NCBI GenBank assembly: GCA_004556965.1
Contig: SFFE01000009.1
Coordinates: 1-42,766 of the forward strand
DNA length: 42,766 nt
Source of the DNA: Clostridiales bacterium
GTDB lineage: Bacteria; Bacillota; Clostridia; Oscillospirales; Oscillospiraceae
Reading direction: 5' to 3'
Shown: piece by piece, positions 18,980 to 28,677 of the stretch
Layout of the letters: every line of letters starts with the position of its first letter
Position numbering within the stretch: the first letter of the stretch is position 1
Position numbers and translations under genes: made by a program
Notes under the pieces: model-generated
Databases searched by the model: none
The model's input: only the letters and a program-made list of their open reading frames with translations
What the model was told of the DNA's origin: nothing

Positions 18980-20374
18980 TTAAGTCTCCTCCTGATACGC
19001 CGCGAGAACGCCCTTGTAGGTCATCCAGCAGTCGAACTTCGACACGGTCTCAAACGGCGAATGCATACTCAGCACCGGCACGCCCGCGTCGATGGTGTCG
19101 ATGTTCCGCTCGGCCATGAACTTTGCGATGGTGCCGCCGCCGCCCTGATCGACCTTGCCCAGCTCCACGAGCTGCCAGACGACGCCGTTTTCCGAAAACA
19201 GGCGGCGCAGGTGCGCCACGATCTCCGCCGAAGCGTCGCTCGTGCCGGATTTGCCGCGCGCGCCGGTAAATTTGCAGATCCCCATGCCGTAGTTGATCTT
19301 GGCCTCGTTGCGTTTTTCGCTGACCTCCGGGAAGTTCGGGTCAAACGCGTTGCACACGTCGGCGGAGAGGCAGAAGCTGTTTTCAAAGCAGCGGCGCAGC
19401 GGCACATCCTGCTGCTCGCAGAGATCGGTCATGAACGTCTCGAACGCGCGGGACTTCATACCGGACACGCCCTCGGAGCCGATCTCCTCTTTGTCGGCGA
19501 GGATGCACACCGCCGTGCGCTCCGGCACATCCACGTCCAGAATCGCGCGCAGCTCGGCATACGCGCACACGCGGTCGTCATGCCCGTAAGCGCCGATCAT
19601 GCTGCGGTCCAGGCCGATGTCGCGCGCCTCAAACGCCGGGACGGCGGTCAGCTCGGCGGAGAGGAAATCCTCCTCCGTGATGCCGTAATCGTCGTTCAGC
19701 AGCGAGAGGATGGCGAGCTTCACACGGTCCTTGCCCTCGTCGGCATACGGCACGCTGCCGATCAGCAGGTTCAGCCCCTCGCCCGAAATGCCCTCGGCCA
19801 TCGTCTTTTTCATCTGATCCGCGCCGAGATGCGGCAGCAGATCGGTGATGACGAACTGCGGATCGTCCGGGTCGCGGCCGATGACCACGTCGATCAGATC
19901 GCCGTTTTTCAGCGCGACGACGCCGTGCAGCTCCAACGGGATCGTCACCCACTGGTATTTCTTGATGCCGCCGTAGTAGTGCGTCTTGAAATAGGCCATC
20001 TCCGTGTCCTCATACAGCGGAAGCTGCTTGAGATCCAGCTTCGGGGAGTCCACGTGCGCACCCGCGATCACACAGCCCGCGCTCAGCGGCTCGCGTCCCA
20101 TCACGGCCAGCATCAGCGCCTTGCCGCGGTTGCTGTAATACACCTTCGCACCCGGCTGGAGTGTCATGCCATATTCATACGGTACGAACCCGGCCTCCTC
20201 TGCCAGCCCGATGGCCGCCTTCACAGCCTCGCGCTCGGTGCGCGCCGTGTTCAAAAACTGCTTATACCCCTCGCAGTACGCGTAGGCGAGCTTCGCCTCC
20301 TCCGCGTCGATCCGGTCATATCCGTTCTTCTGTTCGTAAAAGAGCTTTTCGCGCCATTCTTTATGCTCGCTCAT
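18980..20374 (-). CDS. M18-family aminopeptidase
   Basis: A metallo-aminopeptidase removing N-terminal residues from peptides in the cytoplasm. The 464-aa protein shows the M18 metal-binding pattern: AGAHVDSPKLDLK (His-x-Asp) near residue 93, ADKEEIGSEGV with the catalytic and bridging acids near 310, and SMHSPFE with a final His ligand near 430. The start at 20374 has AGGAGG seven bases upstream and overlaps the stop of the preceding gene as ATGA. An upstream in-frame start at 20470 has no ribosome site and lies inside that gene. It is the last gene of the prfA operon. Confidence 0.92.
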   Translation of the reverse strand: MSEHKEWREKLFYEQKNGYDRIDAEEAKLAYAYCEGYKQFLNTARTEREAVKAAIGLAEEAGFVPYEYGMTLQPGAKVYYSNRGKALMLAVMGREPLSAGCVIAGAHVDSPKLDLKQLPLYEDTEMAYFKTHYYGGIKKYQWVTIPLELHGVVALKNGDLIDVVIGRDPDDPQFVITDLLPHLGADQMKKTMAEGISGEGLNLLIGSVPYADEGKDRVKLAILSLLNDDYGITEEDFLSAELTAVPAFEARDIGLDRSMIGAYGHDDRVCAYAELRAILDVDVPERTAVCILADKEEIGSEGVSGMKSRAFETFMTDLCEQQDVPLRRCFENSFCLSADVCNAFDPNFPEVSEKRNEAKINYGMGICKFTGARGKSGTSDASAEIVAHLRRLFSENGVVWQLVELGKVDQGGGGTIAKFMAERNIDTIDAGVPVLSMHSPFETVSKFDCWMTYKGVLAAYQEET

Positions 20375-21569
20375 GCCAAAACCTCCTGTATCACTTGCTT
20401 GCATGTCTTTTGAAATGTATCCAGCGACCCGCTGTTTTCCAGCACGCGGTCGCAATGTTCCGCAAACCATTTGTTCGGCTTCTGCGCGTCGATGCGCGCT
20501 TCGGCGTATGCGCGGGAAATTCCCTCGCGCGCCATCAGCCGACCGATGCGCGCTTCGCGCGGCGCGGTCACGCCGAGCACCACGCCGCAGCGCTCCGCAA
20601 GCCCGCTCTCGATCAGTGCGATCGCGTCGATCGCAGCGAGCCTTTCGCCCATCCGCGCCCAGTCGCGCAGCCGCCGGTCCACCTCCGCGCAGACATACCG
20701 GTGCGTGATGGCGTTGAGATCCTCCAGTGCCTGCACGTCGTCAAAGACGACTGCACCAAGCTTTTTGCGCTGCAGTGCGCCGTGTTCCACCGTGCCGGGA
20801 AAGCGTGCGGCAACCTCCGCGAGCATCTCCGAACTGGAAGCCAGCAGCTCATGATACACTGCGTCGCAGTCGATTACCAGCGCGCCCATGTCCCGCAGCA
20901 CGTTCAATGCCGTCGTTTTCCCGCAGCCGGTGCCGCCCGTGATGCCGACCACCTGCATGGAGCGCACCAGCGCATCCCACACCGTGTTCTCCGGCAGCGC
21001 GCCCGCGCGCAAAACGCAGTACGGCGTGACAGACAAATCCACGATCGTAGACTCCCTGCCGATGCCGCAGGCGCCACCGTCGATGACCGCGTCAATCTTC
21101 CCGTCAAAATAGCGCAGCACCTCGTCCGCCGTTTTGGGGCTGGGCGCGCCCGAAGGGTTTGCTGAAGGCGCTGCCAGCGGAAGCTGCGCCTGCCGGAGCA
21201 GCTCCAGCGTCGCGGGGTGATCCGGACAGCGGAGCCCGACCGTCTCGCCGCCCGCGCGGACAATCCCAGGCACGCAGTCCCTGGATTGCAGCACAATCGT
21301 CAGCGGCCCTGGCCAGAAACGCTCTGCCAAAGCATATGCCGCGCGCGGCACTTGCATACAGTATTGCGCCATCGCCTGCGCGTCATGCACCATGAGCGAC
21401 AGCGGCTTGACTGCGGGGCGCCCCTTGACCTCGTATATTTGCTCCACGGCAGCGGGGTCTAGTCCGCTGCCCGCAAGCCCATAAACCGTCTCCGTCGGCA
21501 CGGCGACAAGGCCGCCCTGACGCAGAATCTCCGCCGCGCGGTCGAGCTGCGTTGTGATCCATTCCGTTT

Positions 21570-21573
<4 letters not shown>
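20371..21573 (-). CDS. Fused threonylcarbamoyl-AMP synthase (TsaC) and dephospho-CoA kinase (CoaE)
   Basis: One 400-aa frame joins two enzymes normally made separately. Residues about 1-205 are TsaC/YrdC (GGLVAVPTETVYGLAG, KGRPAVKPLSLMV, LAAPSANPSGAPSP, ESTIVDL), which activates threonine for the t6A modification of ANN-decoding tRNAs. Residues about 208-400 are CoaE (VVGITGGTGCGKTTAL P-loop, DCDAVYHELL), which phosphorylates dephospho-CoA in the last step of CoA synthesis. The junction reads through without a stop or ribosome site, so this is a true fusion in this sequence. The C-terminal Sua5 domain is absent. The gene overlaps prfA upstream and the aminopeptidase downstream by 4 bases each. 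Confidence 0.93.
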
Positions 21574-22637
<1,064 letters not shown>

Positions 22638-22667
22638 GGCGGCTCTCCTTTCATTTCGTACCTTGGA

Positions 22668-22696
22668 ATTTTACCACAACTTGCGCACGCTGTAAA
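22668..22696 (-). promoter_or_regulatory. Promoter of the prfA operon
   Basis: On the minus strand TTTACA (22691-22696) and TAAAAT (22668-22673) are 17 bases apart, about 30 bases before the prfA ATG. Confidence 0.82.
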
Positions 22697-22703
22697 CACG
22701 AAA

Positions 22704-22731
22704 CAAGGGCAGGCAAAGCTGCCTGCCCTTG
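22704..22731 (-). terminator. Terminator of the exporter cluster
   Basis: CAAGGGCAGGC and GCCTGCCCTTG form an 11-bp stem with a six-base loop; on the minus strand it is preceded by a T-run and followed by TTTCG. It closes the minus-strand cluster ending at 22757 and insulates prfA. Confidence 0.75.
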
Positions 22732-22756
22732 AAAAAAATCGATTCTAGCCACACGC

Positions 22757-23467
22757 TCAATCGCCATTGCCAAGACAATGCGTCAACACCATCTCCTGCA
22801 AATCGTAGAGCGCATCCACAACCGACACATCAGCACAAAATATTGGACATTCCGCATATGTGCCATAGTCTGTCGACGTACACGCCGGCGGCCGTTCCCG
22901 ATTCAGCGGAATGATATCCAAAGTTGTGCCCAGCTCGGAATACGACTGCTCGTCCGTATATGAGTTCAGTTCCGAGGGTTCCAAAAACACCAGATACCTC
23001 TGCCCCGGCAGCAGCACATTGTCTGTTCCGTCATACGTCACAACACCGTCTCTGTTTACAAGCCCGCCGGAGCGGAAAATCGTGATCTCATCACCCGGCT
23101 GTACATTGTCCACACTGCGAACCACCTGCTCCACCCGAACACGCTGCGAAAAGCTGCCCCGGTATTGATGGAAGTCATCCAGTGGCACCACCACCAGTGC
23201 CGTCGGCGCTTCACAGACCATATCCACATACTGCTGCCCCTCGGTTCGGTAATGCGCGCAAAGTGTTTCCGCTGTGCCGTCCTGACCACTCCGATATTCA
23301 ATCTGAATATCCAGTGCGCGCAAATCGGTCACGCTGGCGACATCCTCAATACCGATGGACGTCAAGCTCAACCGCGCGTGAATGGCAACCGCCAATCCGA
23401 TGACAACCAGCACGCCCGAAATCAGAAGCAGTACCGGCATCGTCCTGTTCGTTTTTCTATGCTTCAT
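22757..23467 (-). CDS. Membrane-anchored protein of the exporter cluster, unknown function
   Basis: A 236-aa protein with a basic N-terminus (MKHRKTNR), one hydrophobic helix (about residues 10-30) and a soluble extracytoplasmic remainder. There are scattered cysteines, for instance EMVLTHCLGNGD at the C-terminus and a Cys pair in YAECPIFCADV near 205. The segment NVQPGDEITIFRSGG and LLPGQRYLVFLEP look like a small beta-rich domain. I do not recognise a named family. Its start overlaps the ATPase stop by 11 bases, so it belongs to the same operon, and it may be an accessory or immunity component. Confidence 0.7.
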   Translation of the reverse strand: MKHRKTNRTMPVLLLISGVLVVIGLAVAIHARLSLTSIGIEDVASVTDLRALDIQIEYRSGQDGTAETLCAHYRTEGQQYVDMVCEAPTALVVVPLDDFHQYRGSFSQRVRVEQVVRSVDNVQPGDEITIFRSGGLVNRDGVVTYDGTDNVLLPGQRYLVFLEPSELNSYTDEQSYSELGTTLDIIPLNRERPPACTSTDYGTYAECPIFCADVSVVDALYDLQEMVLTHCLGNGD

Positions 23468-24095
23468 TTACGATCTCTCCATTCCGCATCTGGTAACACA
23501 CGTCTGCCAACGCAGAAATATCCTGATCGACATGCGACGTCAGAAGCACAACCGCGCCGCGCGCCGCCTCCTGCCGCACGATCTCATATACCTCCGTCAC
23601 GCCCGCTTTATCGATCGCGCTGGTCGGCTCGTCGAGAAACAGGAAGTCCGGCCGCTCCATGATGGCTTGCGCAATCAGCAGCCGCTGCTTCATGCCAAGC
23701 GAATATTTTTTCACCACTCGCGCGTCATACGGCTCCAAGCCTACACGCTGCATGGCAGCGGCGACCTCTGTCTCTCCAATGCGGTTGTTGATTTTCGCAA
23801 GATACAGCAGGTTCTGCATCCCCGTAAACTGTGGAAACACGGAAGCATGCTCGATCACGATGCCGATGTTAAACTGCGGCCGCCGCTTAGCGTGCAAGTC
23901 GACGCCGTTGTACAAAATCTGCCCCTCTGTCGGCAGCGACAGGCCGGAGAGCACCCGGAACAGCATGGTTTTTCCGCTGCCGTTTTCCCCTTGAAATGCG
24001 TAAATCCTTCCGCCCTCCAGTTCGAGGTTCACGTCTTTCAAAACGCACGCCTTCTGAATCCGTTTGCCAATATGGCGTGCAGTGATCGTATTCAT
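23457..24095 (-). CDS. ABC transporter ATPase, ABC-2/lantibiotic-immunity type
   Basis: A 212-aa ATPase with Walker A GENGSGKTM near residue 37, Walker B FLFLDEPTSAID near 155, and a signature written YSLGMKQRLLIAQA near 131 instead of LSGGQ. That form is typical of CcmA, bacitracin and LanF-like exporters that pair with ABC-2 permeases. GAGGAGG lies eight bases upstream. It is preceded by two permease genes and followed by the membrane-anchored protein, all on one strand. Confidence 0.9.
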   Translation of the reverse strand: MNTITARHIGKRIQKACVLKDVNLELEGGRIYAFQGENGSGKTMLFRVLSGLSLPTEGQILYNGVDLHAKRRPQFNIGIVIEHASVFPQFTGMQNLLYLAKINNRIGETEVAAAMQRVGLEPYDARVVKKYSLGMKQRLLIAQAIMERPDFLFLDEPTSAIDKAGVTEVYEIVRQEAARGAVVLLTSHVDQDISALADVCYQMRNGEIVNEA

Positions 24096-24110
24096 ACGCG
24101 GTTCGCCTCC

Positions 24111-24860
24111 TCAATTTCGTTCCGCATCAAACATTGCAATATCGTACCGCGCGACATAGCGCGCGCCGCCGAACAGAATCGCAGCAAAAATCAGTACATG
24201 ATACGCCGCCATCCGCACCTGTTCCCCCGCTCCCTGATCGAGCAGGCTCAGGCACGAGATCGGGTTGAGCTGTACCATCCACGGGATGTTGCACGTCCAG
24301 ATGGCCAACAGAATCAACGACGAGAGCACACCCTGCACGAGAAAAAAGCTGACCGTTACGCCCCATCGCATTGCCAGCAGGTTGATTGCAAGCGTCGTGT
24401 CCACCACAATGCTGAGAGAAAACAGGAACACAAACGCGAACTTTCCCCAGTCGCCCGGCTCCAGCGGCAATGTGGAGCACCGGAGGCACACCAGCAGCAC
24501 ACACCCCAGATACAGCAGCAGATACAAAACCGCATACAGCACCAGCTCGCCCACGCGCCGGAAATACCACGCCCAGCGGCTGCGCTGCCGCGAAAACACA
24601 TAGACGCAGCTATAGCGGAAGTGCTCCGAAATGCAGGTTGCATACAGCAAATTGAACACCAGCACAAACGCCAGATTCTCAATCGCCAATAGGTAAATGC
24701 CGTTGTTGTTCAAGGTAATGCGGCCAAACACCTTTCCAAGAAGCAGCTCCATCGCAGGCACCGGCTCCGGCTGTGAAATCAGCGTGAGGCAATGCAGCGC
24801 CAGCGCCAGCGGGATGGCCAACAGCGCCTTGAAAAGGCGCCGCCTGTCAACGCGCGGCAC
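24111..24860 (-). CDS. ABC-2-type permease-like membrane protein, second permease
   Basis: A 249-aa polytopic protein with about six hydrophobic helices (roughly residues 10-30, 55-75, 105-128, 140-160, 170-190 and 220-238). The GTG start at 24860 has GGAGGGG six bases upstream and overlaps the preceding permease by 14 bases. Topology and place suggest one half of the channel served by the adjacent ATPase. I recognise no specific family from the sequence. Confidence 0.75.
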   Translation of the reverse strand: MPRVDRRRLFKALLAIPLALALHCLTLISQPEPVPAMELLLGKVFGRITLNNNGIYLLAIENLAFVLVFNLLYATCISEHFRYSCVYVFSRQRSRWAWYFRRVGELVLYAVLYLLLYLGCVLLVCLRCSTLPLEPGDWGKFAFVFLFSLSIVVDTTLAINLLAMRWGVTVSFFLVQGVLSSLILLAIWTCNIPWMVQLNPISCLSLLDQGAGEQVRMAAYHVLIFAAILFGGARYVARYDIAMFDAERN

Positions 24861-25758
24861 GCTTCACCCCTCCCAATTGCTCGTCCGCGCGCAGCACATG
24901 GCGCACGGCAAACGCGCAGAACACCAGCAGCACTGCCGCCACGCCAAGGATGTAGTACGGACTCTGGCCGCGATACCCAAAGGCGGCAAAATAGTCCATC
25001 AGATTGTAGTTGACGTACTGATAGCTTGCGTCGCTAACCGCCCGGCTCAGGCAGTAGGCGTTCAAAACCGACGAGCCGAGCACCATAAGGAACACCGGCA
25101 GAAACAGCGGTGCTTTCTGTTTGTGGAAGAAAAAGGACAGGCATAGCACAAACACGCCCACGATGCCCGACGCCAGCGACAAAATCAGGATATACAGCAC
25201 ATTGTACAGCGTCGGGCTGAACAAATACAGCCGCAGAAACGGCAGCGCGCCATAGGCGGTCTGATAACTATGGTTCGTTCCAAGCAGTATGCCATCATAC
25301 TGCAGCACACCATAGACCCAGCGCGCGGAATTCTCGTTACTCGGGAACGCAATGTGGCACAGCAGCAGATTCAGCAGAAACGGGATCAAAATGATCACAA
25401 CGTTTCCCAGGAAGCAGGCCGTCAGCTTGGAAAACACGTAGCGTTTTCTGTCGCCGCGCGTTGTCAGCAATGGCAATGCACCGCAATCGATATCCTGTAT
25501 GTACGAGATGGAATGCGGTAACACGATTAAGAATGGGAACAAATACTGAAAGAAGTACCATATCCCAGAACTTGCATTTCCGGCAAAAATGGAATCTGCG
25601 GAAAGGACCTCCGATTGGTCTGCTCCGCAATTCCGGAGCGCAGCATTCGTTGATACAAGCAGTGACAGAACGCAAAACGCCATCGCGGCGCAGAACGCAA
25701 CCAGAAATTCTTTTTTGTGAAGCATAACCTTCCATTCGTATTTTACAGATTGGAGCAT
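24847..25758 (-). CDS. ABC-2-type permease-like membrane protein, first permease
   Basis: A 303-aa protein beginning LQSVKYEWKVMLHKKEF, a start typical of ABC-2 permeases, with helices at about 17-37, 68-88, 110-132, 180-205, 215-235 and 265-285. AGAGGT lies eight bases before the ATG. It is the first intact gene after the broken secreted-protein gene, 132 bases downstream of it. That gap holds no clear promoter or terminator, so one transcript is likely. Confidence 0.78.
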   Translation of the reverse strand: MLQSVKYEWKVMLHKKEFLVAFCAAMAFCVLSLLVSTNAALRNCGADQSEVLSADSIFAGNASSGIWYFFQYLFPFLIVLPHSISYIQDIDCGALPLLTTRGDRKRYVFSKLTACFLGNVVIILIPFLLNLLLCHIAFPSNENSARWVYGVLQYDGILLGTNHSYQTAYGALPFLRLYLFSPTLYNVLYILILSLASGIVGVFVLCLSFFFHKQKAPLFLPVFLMVLGSSVLNAYCLSRAVSDASYQYVNYNLMDYFAAFGYRGQSPYYILGVAAVLLVFCAFAVRHVLRADEQLGGVKRAAR

Positions 25759-25890
25759 AATACATACCTCTATCCAATTCGTATGATGAAATCTTATGTG
25801 AGGACGCCTGCAATTTTTATTTTATCTCAGATTCTAACTTTCTCATGCCTGATTCGGACTAATTTCACCTTCACTGCGCCGCGCAAGTAC

Positions 25891-26295
25891 TCAGTAAACC
25901 GTCCAGCTTCCACTAATTTGGCAATCGAGCAACGGATTATTTCCCTTGGCATACAGCGCAATATTGGCCCCTGCATGCCGGTATGCCTCCGGAATTCCGA
26001 GTTCTTGATAATCTCCGCGTACCGCTTGTTGAGCGACCCCACTCGAAGTTGCTTTCGTCCAAACGCAACTATACGCTGAGTTACTACCATCCGCTTTATA
26101 AATGTTTGTGATATGGACAACGACAGGGTTAGCATTAGTCGTCTTAGTTGCGCTTTCGATATAGGAGTAACTATTACTGTCCACCGGCCTCTTTGTAAAC
26201 AGAACTGAATTTGCCGCATTGGCAACCATCACCGCGCCCGCCATGATCAGAATTACCAAAAATACTGAAAGGGCACCTTATATAGATTTGCGCAT
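25891..26295 (-). pseudogene. Small secreted protein gene (DUF2712/lactococcin-972-like) with in-frame stop at codon 6
   Basis: From the ATG at 26295 (AGGAGG seven bases upstream) the frame reads Met-Arg-Lys-Ser-Ile-STOP, with TAA at 26278-26280. It then continues open for 128 codons: a hydrophobic signal core (LSVFLVILIMAGAVMV), an ANA-like cleavage site, and a mature part of about 105 residues ending DCQISGSWTVY. The mature part resembles small secreted proteins of the DUF2712/lactococcin 972 kind (Ser/Thr-rich strands, Asn-Asn turn, terminal SG-x-W). This is from memory and unverified. Without the stop it would be a normal signal-peptide gene. The only later start, TTG at 26259, has no ribosome site and no basic n-region. 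Promoter and exporter genes flank it. Confidence 0.72.
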
Positions 26296-26356
26296 ATTTT
26301 TCCTCCTTTTCATCTCTCCGCAGGCTTCCTCACTTTTCTAATATTTCCTGATTTTG

Positions 26357-26385
26357 ATGATACCCGAATTTTTCAAAAAATGCAA
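26357..26385 (-). promoter_or_regulatory. Promoter of the secreted-protein/exporter cluster
   Basis: On the minus strand TTGCAT (26380-26385) and TATCAT (26357-26362) are 17 bases apart, about 60 bases before the ATG at 26295. The region 26386-26505 is very AT-rich with no gene. Confidence 0.75.
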
Positions 26386-26509
26386 CAGCAATTTACAAAT
26401 TAATTATTTTTTGGTTTATTCTACAAATTGATTCTTTTTTTATTGTATGTTTTGAACGATAAAAATCGTATTTCTTGAAAAGTTTTTGAGCAATTTGACT
26501 TGTGAAAAC

Positions 26510-26557
26510 AAAGAAAACACAGGCGTTCCTGCACACGGGAACGCCTGTGTTTTCTTT
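26510..26557. terminator. Bidirectional-type terminator after the beta-propeller gene
   Basis: A perfect 20-bp inverted repeat (AAAGAAAACACAGGCGTTCC and its complement) with a short loop lies 23 bases after the stop of the beta-propeller gene on the minus strand. The A/T outer arms give a U-run. Confidence 0.9.
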
Positions 26558-26579
26558 CAAAATAAAGTTTTTTCTGTCT

Positions 26580-28490
26580 TTATCCGCGGGAGATGATGGC
26601 CTGGCCCACATTTTCCAGGGTCTCCATATTGAGGATGTTCACATAGTCGCTGCCAACGACGTAAAAGTAGCTGCCGATGTACAGGCCGCGGTTGTTCCAG
26701 TCCCACTCAGAGACGGAGATCTCTGCCTCCAGCTTGAAGCCGCTCTCTGCCGTGTAGCTGTACACCAGATAGCTTCCCTCCGCCGGGAACGCGATCAGAT
26801 TCTTCTCGCTGTCCACCAGAATGGCCTTGTGGTTGTTCAGCGCCACGCTGTAATCCGCGTCGATGTCCATGGTGTGCTGCGCCGTGAGGTTGGCAGGATC
26901 GGACGTGTCCACCATAATCATCTTCATACCCTCCACCCTCGCAGTGGTTTGGCCTTCCGTCTCGATCTCCTGCGTATTCATGCCGAGGCCAAAGAGCAGG
27001 CCGTCGTTCCAAACGTGGAGATAGTCCGAATAGCCGGGCAGCTTCAGCTCACCCAGAACGGACGGATTCGCGGGATTGCTTAGGTCAATGGCGAAAATCG
27101 GGTCTACGGTGCGGTAGGTGCAGACATAGCCGTAGTCGCCGTCGAACCGGGCGGAATAGATCCGCTCGTTTTCCGCGAGGCCGGTCACGCTGCCGGCAAT
27201 TTTCAGGTCGCCGTCCAGTACAAACAGATCGTTCACGCTCTTGGTCTCGTCCGCGTCATAGTTTTCAAACCCGCGCGCCTTGTCCACATATACACGGTAG
27301 CTTCCGGTGTTCTCCGTCGTCACAAGGCGGAGACAGCCCGCGTTCTCATCCATGGAGAACTGGTTGAGCAGCGCACCGGGAACCGTGCCCGTCGCCGCGT
27401 AGACAAGCTTTCCATCGGTCACGGAAAAGCGGTTGACCGTCGTTTGCACGTCAGTTTTGTGCTCGGTCACCGTGTAATTGTCCTCCTGATACGGCTCGCC
27501 CGCCTGATCCCGATACACGCTGCGGCTGAGATAGAGATTCTGCGCGTTCATATACACCGTTTCGCCGCCGCCAAGGATGGACTGGCTGTTTAAAAGGCTT
27601 CCTGCCGCCACGTCGTAGGATGCGAGCACGGCGTAGGTCATGGAATCCTCATACGGCAGAAGGCCGATCGTATCGCACTCTACCGGGCGCCGCTCCCCAT
27701 CCGTGTACAGGCACGGGACGTAGCTTTCCACCGCATCCTCGTCCATGCGCGCCGTATAATAGGACGTGCAGAGGTACACAACGCCGTCGATCATGCGCGA
27801 AGCGACCAAATATCCATCCTGCCCGAGCGATTTCACCAGCTTTGGCGAGACCGGGTCGGAAATGTCATAGAGATCGACCGAGACATAGTTGCTGCCGCCC
27901 GCTTGCGCCGAATCGGAGGAATCCTCCATAACACGCTCTGACCAGTCGTAGTAGGTTGAGAGGATGACTGCGCGGTCGCCGGCGAGATACAGCTCCTGCG
28001 GCAGCTTTTCGCTGCCGTGGCTGCTGCCGTCATCCGACTTGCCCGAATCCCATTCCTGCCCGATGACGGTGTGCGAAACGTCGGTCACCTCCGCGCCGTC
28101 CGCCTGCATGATGATCCATTCGCACTCGCGCAGAATGTAAATGTACGTGCCGTCAGTCTTGACAATGTCGCCCTCGTCCACGCCCTGCACCTGCACATTG
28201 GTGCCGGAATAGAACGTGCCGTCCGCGCTCTCGCCCTGATCGCCGCTGTCCGCCGATCCGTCTGTCAGCGTCTCCGCCGCGCTTGCGTTCATATCATTGC
28301 GCGCATCGGTGTTTTCCTTTGCGGTGGCGAGCGCCTTATAGACCTGCTCATAGCTCGTGGCAAAGGTCAGCGCTGCATCCTGCTGCGTCGTGTCCGTCTG
28401 CGCGGACGGCTCTGCCGGCTTTTCGGCGCAGCCCGCGAGCAGGCCGAACACCATGCACAAAGTCAGGAGTAATGTCAGATACTTTTTCAT
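26580..28490 (-). CDS. Beta-propeller domain lipoprotein
   Basis: A 636-aa exported lipoprotein. Its signal peptide ends in the lipobox LLAGC with the lipid-bearing Cys at residue 21, followed by a low-complexity Ser/Ala/Thr linker to about residue 90. The long remainder contains NVQVQGVDEGDIVKTDGTYI and repeated strand-turn units such as LYDISDPVSPKLVKSLG, AIDLSNPANPSVLGELKLPG and MVDTSDPANLTAQHTM. These match the secreted beta-propeller family PF09826 as I know it. Function is unknown; a binding or surface role is likely. GAGGTG lies five bases upstream and it has its own promoter and terminator, so it is monocistronic. Confidence 0.88.
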   Translation of the reverse strand: MKKYLTLLLTLCMVFGLLAGCAEKPAEPSAQTDTTQQDAALTFATSYEQVYKALATAKENTDARNDMNASAAETLTDGSADSGDQGESADGTFYSGTNVQVQGVDEGDIVKTDGTYIYILRECEWIIMQADGAEVTDVSHTVIGQEWDSGKSDDGSSHGSEKLPQELYLAGDRAVILSTYYDWSERVMEDSSDSAQAGGSNYVSVDLYDISDPVSPKLVKSLGQDGYLVASRMIDGVVYLCTSYYTARMDEDAVESYVPCLYTDGERRPVECDTIGLLPYEDSMTYAVLASYDVAAGSLLNSQSILGGGETVYMNAQNLYLSRSVYRDQAGEPYQEDNYTVTEHKTDVQTTVNRFSVTDGKLVYAATGTVPGALLNQFSMDENAGCLRLVTTENTGSYRVYVDKARGFENYDADETKSVNDLFVLDGDLKIAGSVTGLAENERIYSARFDGDYGYVCTYRTVDPIFAIDLSNPANPSVLGELKLPGYSDYLHVWNDGLLFGLGMNTQEIETEGQTTARVEGMKMIMVDTSDPANLTAQHTMDIDADYSVALNNHKAILVDSEKNLIAFPAEGSYLVYSYTAESGFKLEAEISVSEWDWNNRGLYIGSYFYVVGSDYVNILNMETLENVGQAIISRG

Positions 28491-28581
28491 ATGGCACCTC
28501 GTTTCTGTCTTTGTAGGTTTGACGCGCCAACGCGGCGATATGTTTCATCACATTTCGTGCCATCAACCCAATCCGCGATTC

Positions 28582-28609
28582 ATTTTACCATAAAAGCATC
28601 CGCTTTCAA
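28582..28609 (-). promoter_or_regulatory. Promoter of the beta-propeller lipoprotein gene
   Basis: On the minus strand TTGAAA (28604-28609) and TAAAAT (28582-28587) are 16 bases apart, leaving a leader of about 90 bases with a small GC hairpin near 28530-28540. Confidence 0.7.
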
Positions 28610-28638
28610 AGGCATTTTCTGCATGCTCCGGGCATAAC

Positions 28639-28667
28639 AAAATCCACCGGCAAAACCGGTGGATTTT
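28639..28667 (-). terminator. Terminator of the liv operon
   Basis: AAAATCCACCGG (28639-28650) and CCGGTGGATTTT (28656-28667) form a perfect 12-bp stem 11 bases after the livF stop, followed on the minus strand by TTTTGTTATG. Confidence 0.9.
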
Positions 28668-28677
28668 GACTGTACGA

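Noticed and set aside
20950..20955. Internal Met at the start of the CoaE part as an independent gene start
   Set aside because: No ribosome site precedes it and the reading frame is continuous from TsaC, so a fusion is the simpler reading.
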